Positions 16,446 through 25,473 of a stretch of 64,000 nucleotides of DNA are shown one piece after another. A program made the translations under genes and the position numbers. The notes under the pieces were generated by a model, which saw nothing but the letters and a program-made list of their open reading frames with translations, had not been told where the DNA came from and did not search any database. Numbering within the stretch: position 1 is the stretch's first letter; every line of letters begins with the position of its first letter. Source of the DNA: Sulfitobacter indolifex (GTDB taxonomy: Bacteria; Pseudomonadota; Alphaproteobacteria; Rhodobacterales; Rhodobacteraceae); contig NZ_CP084951.1 in the NCBI RefSeq assembly GCF_022788655.1, forward strand, positions 992,001-1,056,000. The letters are read 5' to 3'.

Positions 16446-17192
16446 CTAGCGTGTGCGCCAGGCCTCAAGCGCAAGCCCCGGCAGGATTGCAAAGCATCGC
16501 GCATAGCGCGGCACCATGCGCGCGGGGCTTTGCATCGCGCGCCAAAGCCATTCCAAGGCCAGCACCCGCATCCATCTAGGTGCGCGGCGCTGCCGCCCCG
16601 CCAGGAAGTCCAAACCCGCCCCAATTGAGGCAAAGCCTATCTCCGACGCGATACTGCGCCCGCGTGCGGCAAGAATCTCTTGCTTAGGCGCGCCAAGGGC
16701 TAGAAAACACAGCCGCGCACCGCTTTGCGCGATGTCGCGCAGCGCGGCGTCAGCGGCGTCACTTTGGGGGTCAAACCCCATCGGCGGGGCAGCAATATGA
16801 CAGATTTCCAGCCCCGGCACGCGGGTCTGAAGGGCTTGGGCCGCCCCCCTGAGAGAGGGTTCATCGCTGCCGAAAAAGGCGAGGGGAAGCGATAGCTCCG
16901 CGGCTAATTCGCAAATAGGTAAGATCAGATCGGAGCCGGGCATAAGCTCAACCGGCCGTTTCGCCAGATGAGAAAGCCAGACGACGGGACGGCCATCGGC
17001 CACGATCAAATCCTGCGCACCGTAGGCCGCGGCAAAGTCCGGGTCGCGCGGCAGTTTGGTCAAATGGTCAAGGTTAAGCGTTGCAAGTGCGAACCCTTCG
17101 CGTTTCAGAAACCGCTCACGCAGAGCTTGAAACAATGCGGCCTGTGTCGCCACATTAACCACCACCGCAGCGTCGCCTGTGCCATACTTCAT
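16446..17192 (-). CDS. WecG/TagA/CpsF-family glycosyltransferase
   Basis: A 248-residue member of the GT26 family (WecG, TagA, CpsF), which adds a sugar such as ManNAc(A) or glucose to a lipid-linked intermediate at the inner face of the membrane. Key blocks are TLNLDHLTKLPRDPDFAAAY, VADGRPVVWLSHL, PGSDLI, LAFFGSDEPS, LCFLALGAPKQE, IGAGLDFLAGRQRRAPRWM and LEWLWR, all in the usual order. It is the only transferase on the minus strand in this part of the locus and may have its own promoter in the 221-base gap before the polymerase gene. Confidence 0.93.
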   Translation of the reverse strand: MKYGTGDAAVVVNVATQAALFQALRERFLKREGFALATLNLDHLTKLPRDPDFAAAYGAQDLIVADGRPVVWLSHLAKRPVELMPGSDLILPICELAAELSLPLAFFGSDEPSLRGAAQALQTRVPGLEICHIAAPPMGFDPQSDAADAALRDIAQSGARLCFLALGAPKQEILAARGRSIASEIGFASIGAGLDFLAGRQRRAPRWMRVLALEWLWRAMQSPARMVPRYARCFAILPGLALEAWRTR

Positions 17193-17413
17193 GGGGTTTG
17201 TCTCAAATGCGGGCCATATCGGGCAGGGTAAACGGAATGAGGCGTGCCGTCTATGTGATTGATATCATGTGCCATCTCACGATTACGCCCGCGTCTGAGT
17301 GAATTCGCCGCAAAACTAGCGGGATGACAGGGTGCAGACCAGATGGTATTTTTAGCGCGCCCCTTGGGCGTAAATTTCATTCCGCACGTCTCGCCCCGCA
17401 ACGCAAGGACACC

Positions 17414-18856
17414 ATGCCAAATCCCATCGCTTATCTGATGCTGCTGATCTGGCCCTTCGTCTGTCTGGGTCTGTTTCGCAACCTGCCGCTGCAGCGGGCG
17501 CTTATCTGGTCGATCCTTGGCGGCTATTTATTTCTGCCACCGGTGGCAGAGTTCAACCTACCGCTGGTGCCGGGGCTCGATAAAGTGTCGATCCCAAACC
17601 TTAGCGTACTGGTAATTATCTGGTTGGGCACGCAGGAGAAACTGCAACTCTGGCCAGCTTCCCTCGTGGCGCGGCTGTTGGTGATCGGACTTGTCTTTTC
17701 GGTCGTGCCGACGGTGCTGACGAATGGCGATCCGATCCTGTTCCAGACGATCCGCGGGCTTGAACCGATGACCTTCCCCGTTAACGCCCTGCCGGGCCTG
17801 TCGATCCGTGACATCGGCTCGGTCTTGATTGGGCAGATACTGATGTTGGTGCCGTTTTTGCTGGCGCGTCAACTTCTTGCAGATGAACAGGGGCTGCGTG
17901 AGCTGCTGTTGGCCTTTGCGGTTGGCGGGGTCATCTATTCGGTGCCGTCCCTGTTTGAAATCCGTTTCTCACCGCAATTGAACACGTGGATTTATGGGTT
18001 TTTCCAACACTCATTTGAGCAAATGATGCGCAATGGTGGTTTCCGTCCCATCGTCTTTTTGCCCCACGCCCTGTGGCTGGCGTTGTTCATGTGTATTGCG
18101 TTGCTGTCGGCGGTCGCGCTGGCGCGGCAAGCCCCGGTACTTGACCGCTGGAAGATGCTGTTGTTGGCGGCCTATCTGGCGGTGGTTCTGCTGCTGTGTA
18201 AAAGCCTTGCCTCTATGGCTTATGCGTTGCTGTTGGTGCCGGTGGTGCTGCTGATCCCGGCACGTTGGCAAATTCGATTGGCCGTTGTCTTTGCGGCTGT
18301 CGCGGTGATCTATCCTATGTTGCGCAACGCGGGTTTGGTGCCGCTGGACGCTATTTTGGCCCAAGCCGAGGCGATCAGCGCCGACCGGGCGCAATCGCTT
18401 AGCTATCGTTTCATGAACGAAGAGCAGTTGCTGTCGCGGGCTGCCGAAAAGCCGTGGTTTGGGTGGGGTGAGTGGGGTCGGAACCTCTTCGTAGATCCGA
18501 CCACCGGCGACATACTTTCCATCCCCGATGGCCGCTGGATCATCGTATTTGGATCCTTTGGATGGGTCGGTTACCTGTGCGAAATGGGGCTGTTGGCTTT
18601 GCCGATCTTCATGATGGGTTTGCATCTCTACCGGAATGGAGATGCGGAGCTTTCCCCTTGGATTGCGCCGCTGCTTTTAATTCTTGGCATTACCATGATG
18701 GACATGTTGCTCAACGCGACCCTGACACCACTAACATGGCTCACGGCGGGGGCGATCCTTGGCCATGCAGAGACGCTTCTTGCCGCGCGAGCGGGCCAAA
18801 GCGCATCGCGTGAAAGCACAAACCCTATGATCCCTGCTAAGCGGACGGTGTTCTAG
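17414..18856 (+). CDS. Polysaccharide polymerase (Wzy / O-antigen ligase-like)
   Basis: A 480-residue integral membrane protein with around eleven or twelve predicted spans and a large periplasmic loop before the last spans (FMNEEQLLSRAAEKPWFGWGEWGRN, with WFGWG typical of Wzy/ligase loops). It probably joins lipid-linked repeat units in the periplasm. ATG 17414 after AAGGA is preferred to the frame start at 17324, which would add a soluble stretch before the first span. The last bases are followed by a dyad and the PKS gene. Confidence 0.85.
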   Translation: MPNPIAYLMLLIWPFVCLGLFRNLPLQRALIWSILGGYLFLPPVAEFNLPLVPGLDKVSIPNLSVLVIIWLGTQEKLQLWPASLVARLLVIGLVFSVVPTVLTNGDPILFQTIRGLEPMTFPVNALPGLSIRDIGSVLIGQILMLVPFLLARQLLADEQGLRELLLAFAVGGVIYSVPSLFEIRFSPQLNTWIYGFFQHSFEQMMRNGGFRPIVFLPHALWLALFMCIALLSAVALARQAPVLDRWKMLLLAAYLAVVLLLCKSLASMAYALLLVPVVLLIPARWQIRLAVVFAAVAVIYPMLRNAGLVPLDAILAQAEAISADRAQSLSYRFMNEEQLLSRAAEKPWFGWGEWGRNLFVDPTTGDILSIPDGRWIIVFGSFGWVGYLCEMGLLALPIFMMGLHLYRNGDAELSPWIAPLLLILGITMMDMLLNATLTPLTWLTAGAILGHAETLLAARAGQSASRESTNPMIPAKRTVF

Positions 18857-18890
18857 ACCGCGCGTTATTCTCTGCGGTGTTGGGCGAACT

Positions 18891-18908
18891 TTACGGAAAC
18901 TTCCGCAA
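18891..18908. promoter_or_regulatory. Dyad upstream of the PKS gene, possible operator
   Basis: The core CGGAA-AC-TTCCG (18894-18905) is perfectly symmetrical and lies inside the broader TTnCGGAA..TTCCGnAA. It sits about 120 bases before the PKS start and just upstream of a TTGACA box. No regulator gene is adjacent. Confidence 0.4.
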
Positions 18909-18929
18909 CGGCACGGTCTCGGCTCATTT

Positions 18930-18954
18930 TTGACAAATTTGGCTGTTGTATGAT
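18930..18954 (+). promoter_or_regulatory. Possible promoter of the PKS-NRPS operon
   Basis: A consensus TTGACA box (18930-18935) is followed by TATGAT (18949-18954), but the spacing is only 13 bases. Either the true -10 is a weaker hexamer a little downstream or the promoter needs an activator. The 5' leader would be about 65 bases. Confidence 0.3.
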
Positions 18955-19026
18955 GCAGCCGAAGCCTAAATTGAACCTCAGAAGGCCCATCACTGTGATC
19001 AAGCGGGCGATGGGACAAGTGTAGCA

Positions 19027-22000
19027 ATGAACAGCACGGACCACTCTCTCTCGCGCGATGACATCGCAATCGTCGGCATGTCTGTGAATGTGCCGGGGGC
19101 CGAAGGTATTGATGCCTATTGGGCGAACCTACGTGACGGGGTGAGCGCGCTCAAGCGGTTGGACGAGGCCCAGTTGCGCGCCGCCGGTGAGAGCGCTGAG
19201 CGGATGGCCCGGCCAAACTATGTGCCCGTGACCGCCGAAATGCCTGGCTATGACATGTTCGATGCGGAGTTCTTCGGCTTCTCCCCTAAGGACGCGGCGA
19301 TCCTTGATCCACAGCACCGCAAGTTTCTTGAGGTTGCGTGGGAGGCGATGGAGCAGGCAGGGCACATGCCTGAAAGCCTCTCCGGCCCGGTCGGCGTCTA
19401 TGCGGGCTGTGGTATGGGCAGCTACTTCTATTTCAACATTTGCTCGAACCCTGAGCTGGTCGATGACGTGGGCATGTTTTTGCTGCGGCATACGGGCAAT
19501 GACAAAGATTTTCTATCGACCCGCGTCAGCCACGTATTTGACCTCAAGGGGCCGTCGATCAACTTGCAAACTGCGTGTTCAACCTCGCTGGTGGCGATCC
19601 ATTATGCCGCGCAGGCGCTACGGTCGGGTGAGATTGATATGGCGCTGGCGGGCGGGGTGACGATCGAATTGCCGCAGGGCAGGGGGTATGAGTTCAAGGA
19701 AAACGAAATCCTCTCGCCCGATGGCGAATGCCACGCCTTCGACCACCGCGCGCAGGGCACCGTCTTTGGCTCTGGCGCGGGCGCTGTGGCACTTCGGCGG
19801 TTGGAGGATGCCATCGCCGATGGTGATCACATCTGGGCGGTGATTAAAGGCTCGGCGGTCAACAACGATGGGGCGGCCAAGGCGGGCTATCTGGCCCCTT
19901 CGGTTGACGGTCAGACCGCCGCCATCGCGCGCGCGCTCGATGCCGCAGGCGTGGCGGCGCAGAGCATTGGCATGGTCGAATGCCACGGCACCGGCACCTA
20001 TCTGGGCGACCCGATCGAAGTTGCAGCACTGACGCAGGCCTATCGGGCAGAGACGCAGGCGCAGGACTTTTGCCGCATCGGCTCGGTCAAGACGAACATC
20101 GGCCATCTTGATACCGCCGCCGGGGTGGCGGGGCTGGCCAAGGCCGCGCTGTCGCTGCATCATCACCAAATCCCGCCGTCACTGGGATATGAGGCACCAA
20201 ATCCGGCGATCCCATTTGAGGGCTCGCCCTTCCGCGTGAATGACCAGCTTTTTGACTGGCCCGCCAGCGCCACGCCACGCCGTGCGGCGGTGAACGCGCT
20301 TGGCGTCGGCGGCACCAACGCGCATATGATCCTTGAAGAAGCACCCGCGCGCGCAGCATCCGAGGAAAGCGATTTTCCCTTCCATGTGATCTGCCTCTCG
20401 GGCCGCTCCAAAGCCGCGCTTGAGGCCAATAGCGCTGCCCTTGCCGCCCATCTGCGCGCCCATCCCGAGCAGCCCTTGGCTGATGTGTCCTTCACCCTCA
20501 AACAGGGCCGCCGCGCGTTTGACAAGCGCCGTGTTTTGGTGGCCGAGACCCACGAAGAGGCTGCGGCCTTGTTGGAAAGTGGCGACAGCCGCCGCGTCTT
20601 TACCCATGACCACCTTGGCCCCGACCCTGAGGTCGTCTTCATGTTCCCCGGCGGCGGGGCGCAATACGCAGGTATGGCGCGCGATCTTTATGAGACCGAA
20701 CCGGTATTCGCCGAGTGGATGGACCGTGGCCTTAAGCACTTAGAGCCCCAACTTGACTATGATATCCGTGCAATTTGGCTGCCACCCGAAGACCGTGCCC
20801 AAGCGGAGATCACGCTGAAAAAGCCGTCGGTCCAATTGCCGCTGATCATGATTGTCGAATACGCGCTGGCGCAGCTTTGGCTGTCTTGGGGCGTAAAACC
20901 TGCCGCCTTGGTGGGCCACTCCATGGGCGAGAACGTCGCCGCCACTTTGGCCGGGGTGATGCGTTTCGAGGACTGCATCGACCTTGTGCTGCTGCGCGGG
21001 CGGTTGTTTGATGAGGTGCCAGCAGGCGGGATGATCAGCATCTCGGCATCGCTTGAGCAGATCGAGCCGCTTTTGGGCGATGCGCTTGATATTGCTAGCG
21101 TCAACGGCCCAAAACTGATTGCGGTTTCCGGCCCGGATGACGCGCTTGCCGCTTTGCAAACGCGTCTCGACACTGCGGGCCTTGAACACCAGCGCATCGC
21201 CATCGACATTGCTGCCCACTCGCGGATGCTGGACCCAACCCTTGATCGCTACCGCGCCTTCCTTACCAAACTCGACTTGCGTGCGCCCCAGATGCCTTTT
21301 CTGTCGAACCGTACGGGAGAGTTGATCACCGCTGAGATGGCGACCGATCCGGACTATTGGGTCCAGCAGCTTCGCAACACGGTTAATTTTGCTGACTGTA
21401 TTACACATCTGGCGGCTGCCGCGCCGAAAGTGTTCCTTGAGGTCGGGCCGGGCAAGGCTCTGTCGGCTTTGGCGCAGATGAACGCAGACGTGAGACCGGG
21501 GCAGGTGATGTCCTCGCTGCGCCACACCGAACAAGACATCGCCGATGATGCCTATTTCTTGAGCGTGGTGGGACGGCTTTGGGCCTGCGGGGTCGAGGCA
21601 GATTGGCCGCAAATTTGGGGGGAGGCGCGGCGCAACCGGGTGGTGCTGCCGACCTATCAATTCCAACGCGCGCGGTACTTTGTAGAGCCGGGAACAGCCG
21701 CCCAAACGACCCCCGCGCCCCATATCCAGCGCGAGGACGACATCGCCAAATGGGGCGCAGTACCGCATTGGCAGCCGCGTTATGCTGAGCGTGATATGGA
21801 CCTTTTCGGCCCGCTGAACTGGCTCGTCTTCGCGGATACGGCAGGGTTGGGGGCAGAGGCTGTCGCGCAGCTTCGAGCAGAAGGGCACCGTGTTGTGCTC
21901 GTCGCCGCAGGGGATGCCTTTACACGGATCGATGCTGATAATTTCACGCTGGCTGCCGAGCAAGGACGCCCGGGCTACGACCAACTGTTCGCGGCCCTGC

Positions 22001-25000
22001 AGGCGGACGAACAGATGCCCGACAGGATCGCACATTTCTGGCTCACTGATGATACTGCTCAGCCGCGCCCCGGATCCAGCAGGTTTGACCGCAATATCGA
22101 ACAAGGGTTTTGGAGCCTCACTTGGCTTGCGCAATCCTTGGCCGAAATTGAGCGCGACGCGCCGTTGCACCTGAATGTCTTTATCACCGGCGCGATGCAG
22201 GTTGCGGAAGAGGCGCTGGTTTACCCCGAAAAGGCACTGATCTCAGGTCCCGTGGGCGTCATGGCGCGGGAATTGCCGGGGCTGACGGCAACGCAGATTG
22301 ATCTTGCTGTTGCAGCGGATCCGCCCCCGTCTGGCTGGTTCACAAAGCCTATGGCTCCGACGCCGGTGATGGATTCCGATGACCTGTTGGAAGAGCTTTT
22401 GGCGAGCCCGGCCAATCTGCAAGTCGCCCACCGTACCGGCCGCCGGTATGAGCTGGGCTATCGCGCCGCCGCTTTGCCACCGCAGGATTTGCCGGGCTGG
22501 AAGCCCCAGGGGAGCTACCTCATCACAGGCGGTTTCGGCGGCATTGGTTTGACCCTCGCGGCGGATATTCTACAAACCAAAGGCACCCGTGTCTTCCTGC
22601 TCAGCCGAAGCACCCTGCCGCTGCGCCATGAATGGGACGACTATCTGGCCAGCCACGGCCCCGCCGATGCCACGGCCCGGCGTCTGCGTGCGGTGATGCG
22701 TCTTGAGGCGCAAGCCGCGCAGTCTGGCGGCGCGGTTGAGGTCGCCCGCGCAGATGTTGCAAACCTCGCGCAGATGCGCCGGGTGATTGATGACCTAACC
22801 ACCCGCCAAGGCGGTGTGACCGGCGTGATCCATGCCGCAGGGGTGCTCGATGACGCGCCGCTGCTGGCAAAATCCGATGCGGGGATCGAGGCGGTGCTGG
22901 CGCCCAAGGTGCAGGGCCTGCGCGTTCTGGATCAGCTGCTGCCTGACGGCGCGGTCGAGCTGTTGGTGCTGTTCTCTTCCACCTCCACAGCCACCCGCGC
23001 GGCAGGGCAATTGGATTATGTGGCGGCGAACGCGTGGCTGAATGCCTTTGCCCAATCCCGACGGGGCGCGAAGACCCGCGTGGTCGCGGTCAACTGGGGC
23101 GTTTGGGCCGATGTTGGTATGGCCGCTGAAACGGTGGGCGGCGGAGCGGCGGTCGCGCTGCCTGCGCGCCGGATCAACTCCGCATTGCTGGACACCGCCG
23201 GGTCAGGCGACAGCGGCGAGCCAGAGTTCACAACCGAAATCGCGGCATCACATTGGCTGCTTGACCAGCACCGCACCCATGATGGGCGCGCGGTTATGCC
23301 GGGGACAGGCTATATCGAACTTTTCGCCGAAGCGGCGCAGGCACAGGGGTTGCAGGGATTTTCGCTGCAAGACCTGTATTTCCTGCGCCCGATGCCACTG
23401 GCAGACGATGCGACGCGCAAGATCAAGATTACCTTAAACCCCGAGGGTACAGGCTTTGCCGCCGAGTTGCGCAGCGCCTGCGTGGTGAACGGAAAGCCCG
23501 CGTGGCAATTGCACGCCCAAGTGCGTTTAATCCCGACTGAGCGTGAGGCCGAAACCCTTGACTTAGATGCCATCGCGGCCCGCTGCCCCACCGTCGCACG
23601 GGCAGAACCCGGCGACCGACTGACTGCTATTCAGGAGCCGCATCTGAACTTCGGTCCGCGTTGGCATGTGTTGCAACGTACCGCATTGGGGCAGGGCGAA
23701 GGGCTGGCCGAACTGCATTTGCCCGATGCGGCGCTAAGTGATCTGGCCGACGGGTATTTGCTGCATCCCGGCCTGATGGACATTGCCACTGGCTGGGCAA
23801 TGGCGCTGATCCCCGGCTATACCGCCCGCCACCTTTGGGTGCCCCTGTCCTACGGCGACATCACGCTCCACGCACCGCTGCCCGCCGACATCCGCTCTCA
23901 TGTGCGGCTGGCCGAAGGGGCCGCGGCAGATGGCTTTGCCCGGTTCCATGTGACGATCACTGACGCTCAGGGGGCGATCCTTGTGGACGTGCGCGATTTC
24001 GCAATGAAACGGCTCGAAGGTGCCCTTGCCGAAGTCCCTCCACCTGACGCGCGTGAGGTGATCTTTGAAGGGGGCGATAGCGCACCGTCGCTCAGCCCGG
24101 CGGAAGAACGGTTGGCCCGTATAGTACGCCAAGGTATCCGCGCAGAAGAAGGGCCGGAGGCCCTGCGCCGCGCGCTGGCGCTGGACGTGCCGCAGGTGAT
24201 GATTTCCTCGCTCCCGTTGCAGACATTAATCGCCCAAGCTGACGCTCCAGTGACCGAGGCCGCCCCGCAGGGGCAGAGCTTTGAGCGGCCCGATCTTGAT
24301 GGCACATTCGTGGCACCCCGTAACATGATCGAAGAAAAGTTGGCTGACATCTGGTCCAACCTTTTGGGCATCAGCCCGGTGGGGATGGAGGATAGTTTCT
24401 TTGACCTTGGGGGGCATTCGCTGATCGCTGTGCGGCTCTTTGCCGCCGTGAAACGCGCATTCAAGGTCGAGTTCCCGATCTCTGTTTTGTTTGAGGCGCC
24501 CACGATTGCAAAATGCGCAGCACTCATCGCGGCAGAGCGTGGCGATCTCTTACAGACGGACGCTGAAGACGTCGCACCCTCTGCCCCGCAACAGCGCTTT
24601 AACTACCTTGTGCCGTTGAACCAATCACGCGCCGAGACGACGCCGCTGTTTATCATTGCAGGCATGTTCGGCAACGTGTTGAACCTGCGCCATCTTGCCT
24701 TACCCTTCAGCAACGAACGCCCGGTCTTTGGAGTGCAGGCCCGTGGATTGATCGGCGAGGACCCTCCGCATGAGGACGTGCAAACCGCTGCTGCGGACTA
24801 CATCGCTGAAATTCGTGTTCTTCAGCCCGAAGGGCCCTACCTGTTAGCGGGCTATTCCGGGGGCGGCATCACGGCCTATGAAATGGCCCAACAGTTGAAA
24901 TCCGCAGGGCAGGAGGTGGCCGTTTTGGCACTGATCGACACGCCGTTGCCGGTGCGCCCGGCGCTGACGAAAATTGACAAAGCGCATATCAAATTGGCAG

Positions 25001-25473
25001 AGCTTCGCGATAATGGGCCTGCATATCTGCTGGAATGGGCGCGCAACCGCTGGGCGTGGGAACGCGAGCGCCGCCGCCCGGCCTCGGATGCGGGTGCCGA
25101 TGTCGATGGGGGTGGGGATGGGGGTACTTCCTTCAATAGCCTGCGCATTCAGGCGGCGTTCCTGCGCGCCGTAGGGCACTATCAAACGCCAAATTGGGAT
25201 GGACCGCTGACGCTGTTCCGCCCACCGCTGGACCACCATTGGGCGGTGTCAAACGGCAATCACGTAAGCGCCGAAAAGGAATATGTTTTTGAAGACAATC
25301 AATGGCGTCAATACGCCCCCCGTCTGCAAGTGATCGAAGTGCCAGGTGACCATGTCAGCATGGTGTTGACGCCCAATGTGACGGTATTAGCGCAGGAGCT
25401 GTCCGAAGTGATCGCGGCGGCCTTGCCCGCTGAAGTCGACAGCAATCAGCGCCAAGCAACGGCGGCAGAATAA
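19027..25473 (+). CDS. Type I polyketide synthase, KS-AT-KR-DH-carrier-TE
   Basis: A 2148-residue single-module PKS. The ketosynthase (about 10-440) has Cys184 (TACSTS), His320 (ECHGTGT) and His360 (NIGH). The acyltransferase (about 535-830) has Ser632 in GHSMG, His731 and the carboxylate-binding Arg region LLRGRLF, so a malonyl-type substrate is likely. The ketoreductase (about 925-1375) has TGGFGGIG, an LDD motif (B-type signature) and the YVAAN catalytic pair Tyr1331/Asn1335. The dehydratase (about 1405-1665) has His1415 and Asp1585 (HPGLMD). The carrier (about 1765-1835) has Ser1798 in an NRPS-like GGHSL. The thioesterase (about 1870-2130) has GYSGGG Ser1944, Asp1971 and His2109. All domains look active. 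KR lies before DH, unlike the usual DH-KR order. The gene overlaps the next glycosyltransferase by one base (TAATG). Confidence 0.95.
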   Translation: MNSTDHSLSRDDIAIVGMSVNVPGAEGIDAYWANLRDGVSALKRLDEAQLRAAGESAERMARPNYVPVTAEMPGYDMFDAEFFGFSPKDAAILDPQHRKFLEVAWEAMEQAGHMPESLSGPVGVYAGCGMGSYFYFNICSNPELVDDVGMFLLRHTGNDKDFLSTRVSHVFDLKGPSINLQTACSTSLVAIHYAAQALRSGEIDMALAGGVTIELPQGRGYEFKENEILSPDGECHAFDHRAQGTVFGSGAGAVALRRLEDAIADGDHIWAVIKGSAVNNDGAAKAGYLAPSVDGQTAAIARALDAAGVAAQSIGMVECHGTGTYLGDPIEVAALTQAYRAETQAQDFCRIGSVKTNIGHLDTAAGVAGLAKAALSLHHHQIPPSLGYEAPNPAIPFEGSPFRVNDQLFDWPASATPRRAAVNALGVGGTNAHMILEEAPARAASEESDFPFHVICLSGRSKAALEANSAALAAHLRAHPEQPLADVSFTLKQGRRAFDKRRVLVAETHEEAAALLESGDSRRVFTHDHLGPDPEVVFMFPGGGAQYAGMARDLYETEPVFAEWMDRGLKHLEPQLDYDIRAIWLPPEDRAQAEITLKKPSVQLPLIMIVEYALAQLWLSWGVKPAALVGHSMGENVAATLAGVMRFEDCIDLVLLRGRLFDEVPAGGMISISASLEQIEPLLGDALDIASVNGPKLIAVSGPDDALAALQTRLDTAGLEHQRIAIDIAAHSRMLDPTLDRYRAFLTKLDLRAPQMPFLSNRTGELITAEMATDPDYWVQQLRNTVNFADCITHLAAAAPKVFLEVGPGKALSALAQMNADVRPGQVMSSLRHTEQDIADDAYFLSVVGRLWACGVEADWPQIWGEARRNRVVLPTYQFQRARYFVEPGTAAQTTPAPHIQREDDIAKWGAVPHWQPRYAERDMDLFGPLNWLVFADTAGLGAEAVAQLRAEGHRVVLVAAGDAFTRIDADNFTLAAEQGRPGYDQLFAALQADEQMPDRIAHFWLTDDTAQPRPGSSRFDRNIEQGFWSLTWLAQSLAEIERDAPLHLNVFITGAMQVAEEALVYPEKALISGPVGVMARELPGLTATQIDLAVAADPPPSGWFTKPMAPTPVMDSDDLLEELLASPANLQVAHRTGRRYELGYRAAALPPQDLPGWKPQGSYLITGGFGGIGLTLAADILQTKGTRVFLLSRSTLPLRHEWDDYLASHGPADATARRLRAVMRLEAQAAQSGGAVEVARADVANLAQMRRVIDDLTTRQGGVTGVIHAAGVLDDAPLLAKSDAGIEAVLAPKVQGLRVLDQLLPDGAVELLVLFSSTSTATRAAGQLDYVAANAWLNAFAQSRRGAKTRVVAVNWGVWADVGMAAETVGGGAAVALPARRINSALLDTAGSGDSGEPEFTTEIAASHWLLDQHRTHDGRAVMPGTGYIELFAEAAQAQGLQGFSLQDLYFLRPMPLADDATRKIKITLNPEGTGFAAELRSACVVNGKPAWQLHAQVRLIPTEREAETLDLDAIAARCPTVARAEPGDRLTAIQEPHLNFGPRWHVLQRTALGQGEGLAELHLPDAALSDLADGYLLHPGLMDIATGWAMALIPGYTARHLWVPLSYGDITLHAPLPADIRSHVRLAEGAAADGFARFHVTITDAQGAILVDVRDFAMKRLEGALAEVPPPDAREVIFEGGDSAPSLSPAEERLARIVRQGIRAEEGPEALRRALALDVPQVMISSLPLQTLIAQADAPVTEAAPQGQSFERPDLDGTFVAPRNMIEEKLADIWSNLLGISPVGMEDSFFDLGGHSLIAVRLFAAVKRAFKVEFPISVLFEAPTIAKCAALIAAERGDLLQTDAEDVAPSAPQQRFNYLVPLNQSRAETTPLFIIAGMFGNVLNLRHLALPFSNERPVFGVQARGLIGEDPPHEDVQTAAADYIAEIRVLQPEGPYLLAGYSGGGITAYEMAQQLKSAGQEVAVLALIDTPLPVRPALTKIDKAHIKLAELRDNGPAYLLEWARNRWAWERERRRPASDAGADVDGGGDGGTSFNSLRIQAAFLRAVGHYQTPNWDGPLTLFRPPLDHHWAVSNGNHVSAEKEYVFEDNQWRQYAPRLQVIEVPGDHVSMVLTPNVTVLAQELSEVIAAALPAEVDSNQRQATAAE

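Noticed and set aside
20740..22170. 476-codon open frame on the minus strand opposite the PKS
   Set aside because: Lies wholly within the AT and linker coding region, has no ribosome site or recognisable domain, and is rich in His/Arg/Gly as expected from a GC-rich antisense frame.
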